Positions 8,245 through 16,180 of a stretch of 64,000 bases of DNA are shown here, piece by piece. The position numbers and the translations under genes are program-made. The notes under the pieces were generated by a model that worked only from the letters and a program-made list of their open reading frames with translations, made no database searches and was not told the DNA's origin. This stretch comes from Psychrobacter sp. UBA3962. GTDB taxonomy: Bacteria > Pseudomonadota > Gammaproteobacteria > Pseudomonadales > Moraxellaceae. Where the stretch lies: NCBI RefSeq assembly GCF_002385225.1, contig NZ_DGDC01000052.1:13691-77690 (forward strand), written 5' to 3'. The number at the start of each line of letters is the position of its first letter. Position 1 is the stretch's first letter.

Positions 8245-11070
8245 ATGAAATACTATAATGATGCTGATCATACCGAAACTCAAGAGTGGCTAGATGCCTT
8301 TGAGTCGGTTATTAAGCATAGTGATAAAGACCGAGCTCGATTTTTGCTTAAGGCTCTATATAACATGGCGGTACAAGAAGGCTTACCGTTTAACCGCCTG
8401 GACACGGCCTATTTAAATACGATTCCTGTTGAAGACGAGCCTACTTATCCAGGCGACTTGGGTATTGAGCGTAAAATTCGTGCCTTGGTACGCTATAACG
8501 CTTTAGCTATGGTAATGCGTGCTAACCAAAATGACGATGATTTAGGCGGCCACTTAGCGACGTTTGCCTCAAGTGCTACCTTGTACGAGACTGGGTTTAA
8601 CCATTTCTTCCGCGCAGCCAGCGATCACTTTGGTGGTGACATGATTTATTATCAAGGTCACTCAGCACCAGGTATCTATGCACGATCTTTCTTAGAGGGG
8701 CGTTTAACCAAGGAGCAATTAGAAAACTTTCGCCGTGAAGTAGGAGGTAAAGGTTTATCTAGTTATCCGCATCCTTATTTAATGCCAGATTATTGGCAGT
8801 TCCCGACCGTATCTATGGGTCTGGGACCAATCATGTCAATTTATCATGCTCATGTGCATAACTACTTAATCAATCGTGGCTTACTTGAAGATGAAGATCG
8901 CAAGATTTGGGCCTTCTTAGGGGATGGTGAAACAGATGAGCCAGAAAGCTTAGGGGCTATTTCGCTGGCGGGCCGTGAAAAACTAGACAATTTAATTTGG
9001 GTGGTTAACTGTAACTTACAGCGTTTAGATGGCCCAGTACGAGGTAATGGTAAGATTATTCAAGAGCTTGAGTCTGTGTTCCGTGGGGCAGGCTGGCGAG
9101 TGATTAAAGTTATCTGGGGCGGCAAGTGGGATACTTTATTAGATAAAGATCATTCCGGCGCTCTAAAAAGACGCATGGAAGAGACAGTAGATGGCGAGTA
9201 CCAGCTTTATGAAGCCCGTGATGGTGCTTTTACTCGTAAAGAATTCTTTGGTAAATATCCTGAGCTTGCTGAGATGGCTGAGCAGCTAACCGATGAAGAT
9301 ATTCGCCACTTAAACCGCGGTGGCCATGATCCTATTAAAGTTTATGCCGCCTTTAGTGAAGCGATGAAGACCAAAGGCCAGCCTACAGTGGTATTGGTTA
9401 AAACGGTAAAAGGGTATGGTCTTTCTACGCAGGCTCAAGCTGTTAACAAAGCACACCAAATTAAGAAGCTTGATAAAGAAGGTCTAGTTTACTTCCGTGA
9501 TCGCTTTGACTTGCCATTTACCGATGAAGAATTAGATGAACTTCCATTCTATCGTCCCGATGAAAACTCTGCGGAAATGAAGTACTTGCGAGGCCGCCGT
9601 GAGGCATTAGGCGGGCATCTACCTAACCGTCGTAGTGGTCATATTCCATTAAACATTCCTGACTTATCTATTTTTGATCGGGTGTTAAAAGGCAGCAATG
9701 GTAAAGAGCAGTCAACGACTATGGTCTTTGTTCGCTTATTATCAGCCATGTTAAAAGACAAAGATATCCAAGACCGTGTGGTGCCTATCGTGCCTGATGA
9801 AGCCCGTACTTTCGGTCTAGAAGGTATGTTCCGTCAGTTAGGTATTTATTCTTCAGCAGGACAAAAATACATCCCTGAAGATAGTGAAGCCTTAATGGGT
9901 TATAAAGAAGCCAAAGATGGGCATATGCTGGAAGAAGGTATTAACGAAGCCGGTGCTATGAGTGCTTGGATTGCCCTAGCGACCAGTTACTCAGTTAACG
10001 CATTGCCTATGATTCCATTGTATATCTACTACTCAATGTTTGGCTTCCAACGTGTTGGCGACTTAGCTTGGGCCGCAGGGGATTGTCAGGCACAAGGGTT
10101 CTTGTTAGGCGGTACCGCGGGACGCACCACACTTAATGGTGAAGGTTTGCAGCACCAAGATGGTCACTCACACATCTTATTTGGCACCGTACCAAACTGT
10201 GTCAGTTATGATCCCTGCTATGGCTATGAGTTAGCAGTTATTATGCATGATGGTCTGCGTCGTATGTATGGCGAAGGTGAACGTGTTTATTACTACATTA
10301 CTTTAATGAATGAGAATTATGAGCAGCCTGCAATGCCTGAAGGCGTGGAAGAAGGCATTAAACGCGGTATGTATCTGCTAGAAGATAACAGTCATCTACA
10401 TGCCACCGCTCATGTTCAGCTATTAGGCTCAGGTACTATCTTACGTGAAGTTCAAAAAGCTGCGAAGATCCTATTTGAAGAGTTCAATGTAAGCGCTAAC
10501 GTGTGGAGTGTGACCAGCTTTAATGAACTAACTCGTGAAGGTATGGCTTGTGATGATTACAACCGCTTGCACCCAATGGAAGAAGAGAAGGTGCCTTGGG
10601 TTACCGAGCAGCTTGCCAAACACGATGGTGTGGTGATAGCCGCAACGGATTACATGCGCAATTACTCGGAGCAAATCCGTGCTTGGTTGCCTGACAATCG
10701 TCCTTACTCAACCTTGGGTACCGATGGTTATGGCCGCTCTGATAGCCGCGCACAGCTACGCAACTTCTTCCATGTCAATGCTGAACATATTGTTGTGGCT
10801 ACGTTAAAGCGTTTGGCGGATGAAGGTGAGGTGGAGATGCGTTTGGTAAAAGACGCCATCACCAGCTTAGGTATTGATGTGGATCAGCCTCCTGCGTGGC
10901 AGCCACAACCTCAGTACGATCATTTCCCAGATGCTCCAGCACCGGATAATGTCAATCCAAATCCAGTACCAGAGTTAGTAGAAGAAGAGGATGAAGAAAT
11001 TAGTAGCGAAGGCCGTGCAGAGGATCAGGCCGATGCCGAGCTATTAAATGATGAAGATGTTGAGGAATAA
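8245..11070 (+). CDS. aceE: Pyruvate dehydrogenase E1 component (homodimeric)
   Basis: A 941-residue thiamine-diphosphate enzyme that decarboxylates pyruvate and acetylates the lipoyl groups of E2. The thiamine-binding GDGETDEPES...NCNLQRLDGPVRGN region lies at about 227-270. Regions such as GLGPIMSIYHAHVHNY and EGLQHQDGHSH are diagnostic of AceE as opposed to the alpha2beta2 type. The last ~45 residues are very acidic (Glu/Asp rich) and exceed the E. coli protein, suggesting a lineage-specific tail. aceF follows after 60 bases. No E3 (lpd) gene adjoins them. Confidence 0.97.
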   Translation: MKYYNDADHTETQEWLDAFESVIKHSDKDRARFLLKALYNMAVQEGLPFNRLDTAYLNTIPVEDEPTYPGDLGIERKIRALVRYNALAMVMRANQNDDDLGGHLATFASSATLYETGFNHFFRAASDHFGGDMIYYQGHSAPGIYARSFLEGRLTKEQLENFRREVGGKGLSSYPHPYLMPDYWQFPTVSMGLGPIMSIYHAHVHNYLINRGLLEDEDRKIWAFLGDGETDEPESLGAISLAGREKLDNLIWVVNCNLQRLDGPVRGNGKIIQELESVFRGAGWRVIKVIWGGKWDTLLDKDHSGALKRRMEETVDGEYQLYEARDGAFTRKEFFGKYPELAEMAEQLTDEDIRHLNRGGHDPIKVYAAFSEAMKTKGQPTVVLVKTVKGYGLSTQAQAVNKAHQIKKLDKEGLVYFRDRFDLPFTDEELDELPFYRPDENSAEMKYLRGRREALGGHLPNRRSGHIPLNIPDLSIFDRVLKGSNGKEQSTTMVFVRLLSAMLKDKDIQDRVVPIVPDEARTFGLEGMFRQLGIYSSAGQKYIPEDSEALMGYKEAKDGHMLEEGINEAGAMSAWIALATSYSVNALPMIPLYIYYSMFGFQRVGDLAWAAGDCQAQGFLLGGTAGRTTLNGEGLQHQDGHSHILFGTVPNCVSYDPCYGYELAVIMHDGLRRMYGEGERVYYYITLMNENYEQPAMPEGVEEGIKRGMYLLEDNSHLHATAHVQLLGSGTILREVQKAAKILFEEFNVSANVWSVTSFNELTREGMACDDYNRLHPMEEEKVPWVTEQLAKHDGVVIAATDYMRNYSEQIRAWLPDNRPYSTLGTDGYGRSDSRAQLRNFFHVNAEHIVVATLKRLADEGEVEMRLVKDAITSLGIDVDQPPAWQPQPQYDHFPDAPAPDNVNPNPVPELVEEEDEEISSEGRAEDQADAELLNDEDVEE

Positions 11071-11130
11071 GTTTGATCTCTGCTTCACTTTTAAGAATGT
11101 TACTAATTACAAGAATTCTGGAGAACAGAT

Positions 11131-12858
11131 ATGGAAATTAAAGCCCCTGATTTGGGAGTAGATAGCGCCGAAGTTAGTGAGATTATGGTCTCTGTCGGTG
11201 ACAAAATTACTGAGAATGACAATATTGTCTTGTTAGAATCTGATAAGGCTGCCGTTGAAGTGCCAAGCTCAGGCAGTGGTACAGTCAGTAAGATTATGAT
11301 TTCAGTTGGTGATACAGTCACTGAAGGAACGGTGCTTATTGAGCTTGAAGCAGATGCAGATTCTGAATCAGATGATAAGCAAGACTCTGAGCAGCCATCA
11401 GTAGATGAAAAGGCTGAGAACAATGAGGAGCAGCCTACTGAGGAGGCTGCCCAACAAGCAGAGCAATCAGACGAAGTTGCTGAAGAAGCTGAGAATGAGT
11501 CTGAAGCTACTGAGTCGAAAACCTATCCTCTACCAGATTTAGGGGTAGAGGAGGCTGAAATTGCTGAAATCATGGTAAGTGTTGGCGATACGGTTGAAGC
11601 GGATCAGTCTATACTGTTGGTCGAGTCTGATAAAGCTTCTGTTGAAGTGCCTTCACCTGTGGCAGGTATAGTAGAAGAGATTCTAATTGCAGCAGGAGAT
11701 AAGGTGACAAATGGTCAGGATTTCATTGTCATTAAATCCTCTGGCGCTAAAAAAGCATCAGCTGCTCCGAAAAAGGATAAACAGCAGCCAGCTCAAGCGG
11801 AGCAGACAACCGCTAAGCAGTCTGCTACTAAGAACGCGAGCGATAATGACAAGTCCTCTGCCACTGCATCACAGCCTAAGCCTGCTGCTCAAGTCGACAA
11901 GCTGAGCGAGCAACAAGTCAATGCCAAATTGACAGATGTCTATGCTGGACCCGCAGTGCGTAAGCTGGCTCGTCAGCTAGGGGTGGACATTACTCAAGTG
12001 CAAGGCACAGCATTTAATGATCGTATCTTAAAAGAAGATATCTTCGATTATGTCAAAGCTCATATGCAGTCTAATGGTGCTGATACTTCAAATGCGAAGG
12101 TAAGTGCCGTTGCTTCAGGTCTTCCGAGCTTACCAGATATGAGTAATACTGATATTTGGGGTGAGATTGAGACGCAAGATTTAAGCCGCCTACAAAAAGT
12201 GTCAATTCCGCAGCTAAACTACAATACTTATCTGCCACAAGTGACTCAGTTTGATTTATCAGACATTACTGAAACAGAAAAATTACGTGGTGAGTTAAAA
12301 GGGGAGTTTAAAGCGCAAGGTATTGGGCTTACTATTTTAGCTTTCATTGTTAAAGCAACGGCGTATGCCTTAATGCAGCACCCTAAATTCAACAGTCACT
12401 TGAGTGATGACAATACACAGATTCATATCCGTAAAACTGTGAATATGGGTATTGCTGTTGCCACAGATGATGGGCTGATTGTGCCCGTAATTAAAGATGC
12501 TCAGACTAAGGGTATCAAGCAGATCGCCATTGAAATTGGAGAGTTGGCAGCCAAAGCCCGTGATAAGAAATTAACGGCTAAAGAGCTTCAAGGCGCAAGC
12601 TTCACCATCTCAAGTCAAGGTAACTTAGGAGGTACTTACTTTACACCTCTGGTTAACTGGCCTCAAGTGGGTATCTTGGGAATCTCTGAGGCAACCATGC
12701 AGCCACGTTGGAATGCAAACAAGCAAACGTTTGAACCACGTCTGATGTTGCCACTATCACTGTCTTATGATCATAGAGTGATTAATGGAGCAGATGCGGC
12801 TGTCTTCACCCGCTATATTGCTAAATTACTTGCAGATCCAAGACGTATCTTGCTGTAA
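11131..12858 (+). CDS. aceF: Pyruvate dehydrogenase E2, dihydrolipoyl acetyltransferase
   Basis: 575 residues with two N-terminal lipoyl domains: ESDKAAVEVPS with lipoyl Lys39 and ESDKASVEVPS with lipoyl Lys168. They are joined by a Glu/Ala-rich linker of about 50 residues. An Ala/Lys/Gln-rich linker leads to the E1/E3-binding domain (about 271-307, AGPAVRKLARQLG). The catalytic domain ends in SYDHRVINGAD with His548 and Asp555. E. coli AceF has three lipoyl domains; two are common in other gammaproteobacteria. The start has GGAG upstream. A terminator closes the operon. Confidence 0.96.
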   Translation: MEIKAPDLGVDSAEVSEIMVSVGDKITENDNIVLLESDKAAVEVPSSGSGTVSKIMISVGDTVTEGTVLIELEADADSESDDKQDSEQPSVDEKAENNEEQPTEEAAQQAEQSDEVAEEAENESEATESKTYPLPDLGVEEAEIAEIMVSVGDTVEADQSILLVESDKASVEVPSPVAGIVEEILIAAGDKVTNGQDFIVIKSSGAKKASAAPKKDKQQPAQAEQTTAKQSATKNASDNDKSSATASQPKPAAQVDKLSEQQVNAKLTDVYAGPAVRKLARQLGVDITQVQGTAFNDRILKEDIFDYVKAHMQSNGADTSNAKVSAVASGLPSLPDMSNTDIWGEIETQDLSRLQKVSIPQLNYNTYLPQVTQFDLSDITETEKLRGELKGEFKAQGIGLTILAFIVKATAYALMQHPKFNSHLSDDNTQIHIRKTVNMGIAVATDDGLIVPVIKDAQTKGIKQIAIEIGELAAKARDKKLTAKELQGASFTISSQGNLGGTYFTPLVNWPQVGILGISEATMQPRWNANKQTFEPRLMLPLSLSYDHRVINGADAAVFTRYIAKLLADPRRILL

Positions 12859-12880
12859 CGATAGAGTCTCTGCAAAAACT

Positions 12881-12918
12881 AAGGCCTTTGATTGAAAACC
12901 CAATCAAAGGCCTTTTTG
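12881..12918 (+). terminator. Rho-independent terminator after aceF
   Basis: AAGGCCTTTGATTG and CAATCAAAGGCCTT form a nearly perfect 14-bp stem with a short loop, followed by T5. Confidence 0.92.
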
Positions 12919-13065
12919 TTTTCAAATAAAGTAATATTGCTATTACTTCACTGTCCTCTATAATATTCGCAACCAGCAGGATAGCTGATTCTTTAAGCTA
13001 CAGTAACTTAATCCAGTGAAAACACCTGTTTTAAACTTTCTTAAAACAACCTACCTAAGCCGCAT

Positions 13066-14061
13066 ATGATAAACAATCAATTATATCAGCAACTCCGCAA
13101 TCGAGTTTACGACATCATTGAAAACGAATCTTATCAAACTCGCTTTAGCAAAATGTTTGACAAGTTTTTGATAATATTGATTTTATTAAACGTGTCAGCC
13201 GTTATTGCTGAATCAGTAGATGCGTGGTATTTTCCGAATCAACAGCTTTTCAATGCTTTTGAATACTTCTCTATAGTTGTTTTTAGTATTGAGTATCTGC
13301 TTAGGGTGTGGGTAATTGTCGAAAAGGACAAAGAGAATCACCCAGAAATTCCTCATTGGAAAAGACGGTTGATGTGGATAAAAAGCCCAGGGGCTATTAT
13401 TGATTTGATTTCTATTGCCCCGGCTTTTTTGAATTATTTTGTCACAGTAGATTTACGTTTCCTACGCGTTTTAAGACTATTTAGACTGTTAAAGCTAACC
13501 CGTTATTTTGCTGCGATGCGCATTTTATTGGTGGTACTGAGTAAAGAGAAGGAGTCGTTTAAAGCGGTTGTCTTTATCTTGATTATTATGATTGTGACTG
13601 CCTCTAGTGGTATTTATGTGGTAGAGAACCAAGCCCAGCCCGAAGTCTTCGAGTCAATCCCTAAGTCTATGTGGTGGGCGGTAGTGACTTTAACCACAGT
13701 GGGTTATGGAGACGTTATTCCGGTAACCAATATTGGTAAGTTTTTAGGCGCAGTCATCACCATATTAGGGGTGGGTTTAGCAGCCTTACCCGCGGGTATT
13801 TTGGCCTCAGGTCTGGCTTCAGAGCTTGAGCAGCGACGTGAAATATTAGAACAAAGATTCCGCGAGTTGTTGCTTGACGATGATGATATGAACTTAATAA
13901 GGGATAGATATAAGATTGATAAGATTAGACGGGAGCTAGGGCTTAATAAAGAGCAAGCTGAAGAGGTTATCGTGCAGTTATTACGCGAAAAAGAGTATCA
14001 ACAAAAGCTGGCTGAAATCGATAAGAAAAACTATTGCCCGCATTGTGGTGAGCATCTATAG
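13066..14061 (+). CDS. Voltage-gated-type potassium channel with C-terminal CxxC tail
   Basis: A 331-residue six-span ion channel subunit. S1 is at about 33-50 and S2/S3 at 64-85 and 108-127. A regularly arginine-spaced S4 (RFLRVLRLFRLLKLTR) lies at about 131-147. S5 is followed by the pore loop with the selectivity filter TVGYGD at 211-216 and S6 to about 250. A cytoplasmic charged helix follows (about 255-320). The protein ends with CPHCGEHL, a half zinc-ribbon or redox-like motif. It should conduct K+ across the inner membrane; gating by voltage is inferred from S4. It is monocistronic with a terminator. Confidence 0.9.
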   Translation: MINNQLYQQLRNRVYDIIENESYQTRFSKMFDKFLIILILLNVSAVIAESVDAWYFPNQQLFNAFEYFSIVVFSIEYLLRVWVIVEKDKENHPEIPHWKRRLMWIKSPGAIIDLISIAPAFLNYFVTVDLRFLRVLRLFRLLKLTRYFAAMRILLVVLSKEKESFKAVVFILIIMIVTASSGIYVVENQAQPEVFESIPKSMWWAVVTLTTVGYGDVIPVTNIGKFLGAVITILGVGLAALPAGILASGLASELEQRREILEQRFRELLLDDDDMNLIRDRYKIDKIRRELGLNKEQAEEVIVQLLREKEYQQKLAEIDKKNYCPHCGEHL

Positions 14062-14083
14062 CCTATGTCATAGTATCACTCAT

Positions 14084-14116
14084 AAAAAAGAGCTGAATTA
14101 TTCAGCTCTTTTTTTG
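14084..14116. terminator. Bidirectional Rho-independent terminator
   Basis: AAAAAGAGCTGAA and TTCAGCTCTTTTT form a perfect hairpin with A and T tails. It separates the channel gene from the convergent TerD-like gene. Confidence 0.9.
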
Positions 14117-14176
14117 GTTAAAACCTTTGTTTTAACGAATTTCAGTTTTAACAAAGATTTATTTTAACATAGCAAA

Positions 14177-14857
14177 CTAACCATAGATTCGGCTTAAATC
14201 ACGTTGGATTTGTTCTATCACTTTGCTCATTTTATGACTGGATAAAGCCAAATCTTTTTGGGTGTAGCGCCACTCTCCTAATTCACGGCTTAAAATGGCA
14301 ACACAGATAGCCGCACTGTCATGGGTTATCAAAGTTAAGTCGGAGGAGTAAATCTCATTACCTTCATCGTCACTTAGGTATAGATTGCCTCGTTCAACTT
14401 GACGAATAGGGTAGCCATTATAAGAGGATATAACTAAGGCGATATGGCACACTGTTTCAGGTAAGCGCGCCAGTCTTAGCTCAATGGTTTCAACATCTAC
14501 ATTTCTATCGATTTCAGCAGCAGAGCCTCTGTCTTTACCATCTAAACTATCGCCTTGATGGCGAATGGCTTCAGAGCTGTCGCGCAGTTGTTTGAACCAT
14601 ACCTTATCGATAACCTGTAACTTCTGATCAAGTAATACACAAGATAAATCAATATCTAGGGTGGTTTTATTCTTTTTTAAACGGTTAATAAGCCCCTTTT
14701 TTATCACTTCAGTGTATTTAAAGTTTAGGCCATATAATAGGGTGCTTCCTTGGATAGGCAGCTCGCTCAACAGATGGGTAATCGGTAGAGTAGTAGAGGC
14801 TTGGGGGGTTGAGCCTGAGTCTACAGTTTGAGTCGGGCTTTGAGTTGTAGAGGCCAA
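14177..14857 (-). CDS. TerD-like domain protein, diverged
   Basis: 226 residues from a TTG at 14857 with AGGAG six bases upstream. After a Ser/Thr/Gln-rich N-terminus of about 25 residues, the order of motifs follows the TerD family: LDIDLSCVLLD, VWFKQL, AIRHQGDSLDG, an IELRLARLP strand, IALVISSYNG, then GEWRYTQK. In canonical TerD the loop after GD is rich in Asp/Gly and binds calcium. Here it reads GKDRGSAAEID and has lost part of the acidic set, so calcium binding may be weakened. No other ter gene is adjacent. The role (stress/membrane) is inference from the family. Confidence 0.7.
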   Translation of the reverse strand: MASTTQSPTQTVDSGSTPQASTTLPITHLLSELPIQGSTLLYGLNFKYTEVIKKGLINRLKKNKTTLDIDLSCVLLDQKLQVIDKVWFKQLRDSSEAIRHQGDSLDGKDRGSAAEIDRNVDVETIELRLARLPETVCHIALVISSYNGYPIRQVERGNLYLSDDEGNEIYSSDLTLITHDSAAICVAILSRELGEWRYTQKDLALSSHKMSKVIEQIQRDLSRIYG

Positions 14858-14977
14858 AAGAAACTCCTAAGTGAGAATAATCGTATAAATAAGAAATATG
14901 CCTAATCAATCAAGTCATTCAATAAAAGCAATTATAGCACTTTACCTTGGTTGAAAATAACTGGCTACGGTAATGGA

Positions 14978-16042
14978 TTACATCCCCGCCTCATCTTGCT
15001 TAACCGCTCTTTCTAATATTTCAGGCTCAATAGAGATTAGCTTTTTGCCAAAACCACGTAACCACCATACCAATTGTGAAGTTAAATTCACCGTGGCAGT
15101 AATGGTTTGAGTATTGTGCTCTTCATCGTCAGTGACAATTTGATCTTCACTGAGGCGACTTTCTGTCAAACTGGTACCCGCTTTACCATTAAATACTAAG
15201 GTTATCTTTGTGTTCTTACCGTGATTGGGCAAATCTTTGAATAGATAATGGGCAAACCCCATACCCCCTGAATCCAAATAAGAGGTTAAATCAAAGTTGT
15301 CAGGGATGACAGCCTTGGAGTCTTCATCAACAGTCACTTCTGTAAAGCGATGTAAGGCAAAAGTGCGAATGATTTGCTGCTCATCATCAACCTTAGTTGC
15401 CAGTAAGTAGATGACCACACCGCGCTGTACAATCGCTATAGGGTTAAGAACATATTCGCCAGGGTTGTCCTTATTGCGGCGGGTATAGCAGGCAGTAATC
15501 TGGCGCTCATAAAATATGGCTTGATAAATAGAGTCTTTACATTCTCGGCAAATCTCAGGAGCTATCAAAGGCTGTGTTGCCGGCTCAATACGGACCCGGT
15601 CTAACCAATTGTGAGTGATTTTACTGTCTTTTAATTGTCGTCTTGCCAAATCAAACCAAGGGAATAGTTCGTCTAATATGGCAGGAGGCAGCAGCTGAGC
15701 CAAATTGGCTTCGACCATATTGAATGCCACAGCCTGTGACAAGTTCATGTGCGGTAAGCTTTGAACAGGGGCATCTTCTTTCCAGCGCCACCCTTGGGGG
15801 TTGGCATTGTTCTTCTCGATAGGAAAGCGCTTTGATAAGGCATTTAAGTCGCGCTGTACCGTACGCAGGCTCACATCAAAATTAGCCAAACTTAACTGCT
15901 CATGCAAATGATGGGTGCCGCGCCAGCTGCCACGCTCCAACAAATTAAGCAGCTCCCACTGACGGGCTGTGGTTGCCGTACTGTTATTGGCAGTACGCTG
16001 GCTTTGAGGGGTGTCCTTACTTTTGGTCATATCAGTCATCAT
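14978..16042 (-). CDS. WYL-domain transcriptional regulator
   Basis: 354 residues. The N-terminal part (about 28-85) is a DeoR-type winged helix (LLNLLERGSWRGTHHLHEQL...VSLRTVQRDLNALS). The middle and C-terminal region is a WYL ligand-sensing domain (FYERQITACYTRR...YVLNPIAIVQRGVVIYLLA, then RTFALHRFTEV). Such proteins sense nucleic acid or nucleotide ligands in several systems. Two adjacent ATG codons give an ambiguous start with no clear ribosome site. Three 22-bp repeats lie just upstream and may be its own operator. Its neighbour on the same strand is a Lon-type protease, but no defence locus is present. Confidence 0.85.
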   Translation of the reverse strand: MMTDMTKSKDTPQSQRTANNSTATTARQWELLNLLERGSWRGTHHLHEQLSLANFDVSLRTVQRDLNALSKRFPIEKNNANPQGWRWKEDAPVQSLPHMNLSQAVAFNMVEANLAQLLPPAILDELFPWFDLARRQLKDSKITHNWLDRVRIEPATQPLIAPEICRECKDSIYQAIFYERQITACYTRRNKDNPGEYVLNPIAIVQRGVVIYLLATKVDDEQQIIRTFALHRFTEVTVDEDSKAVIPDNFDLTSYLDSGGMGFAHYLFKDLPNHGKNTKITLVFNGKAGTSLTESRLSEDQIVTDDEEHNTQTITATVNLTSQLVWWLRGFGKKLISIEPEILERAVKQDEAGM

Positions 16043-16049
16043 ATTGTTT

Positions 16050-16115
16050 TGATTATTAAGTAACTAGCTTATGATTATTAAATAACTGTTTTTTGATTAT
16101 TAAATAATTATGAAT
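16050..16115. repeat. Three 22-bp direct repeats upstream of the WYL regulator
   Basis: The core TGATTATTAA begins at 16050, 16072 and 16094, exactly 22 bases apart, that is about two helical turns. They lie between 8 and 73 bases from the WYL gene start. This is the expected place for an autoregulatory operator, though simple tandem duplication in AT-rich DNA is possible. Confidence 0.6.
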
Positions 16116-16180
16116 ATAGCAAAGCTAAAAAATAGCATAATTTCAGTAGGGATACGATAGCGTTGTAAGTTTTAACTCAA

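Noticed and set aside
11103..11423. Ser-rich open frame opposite aceF
   Set aside because: It is the complement of the first lipoyl domain and its acidic linker.
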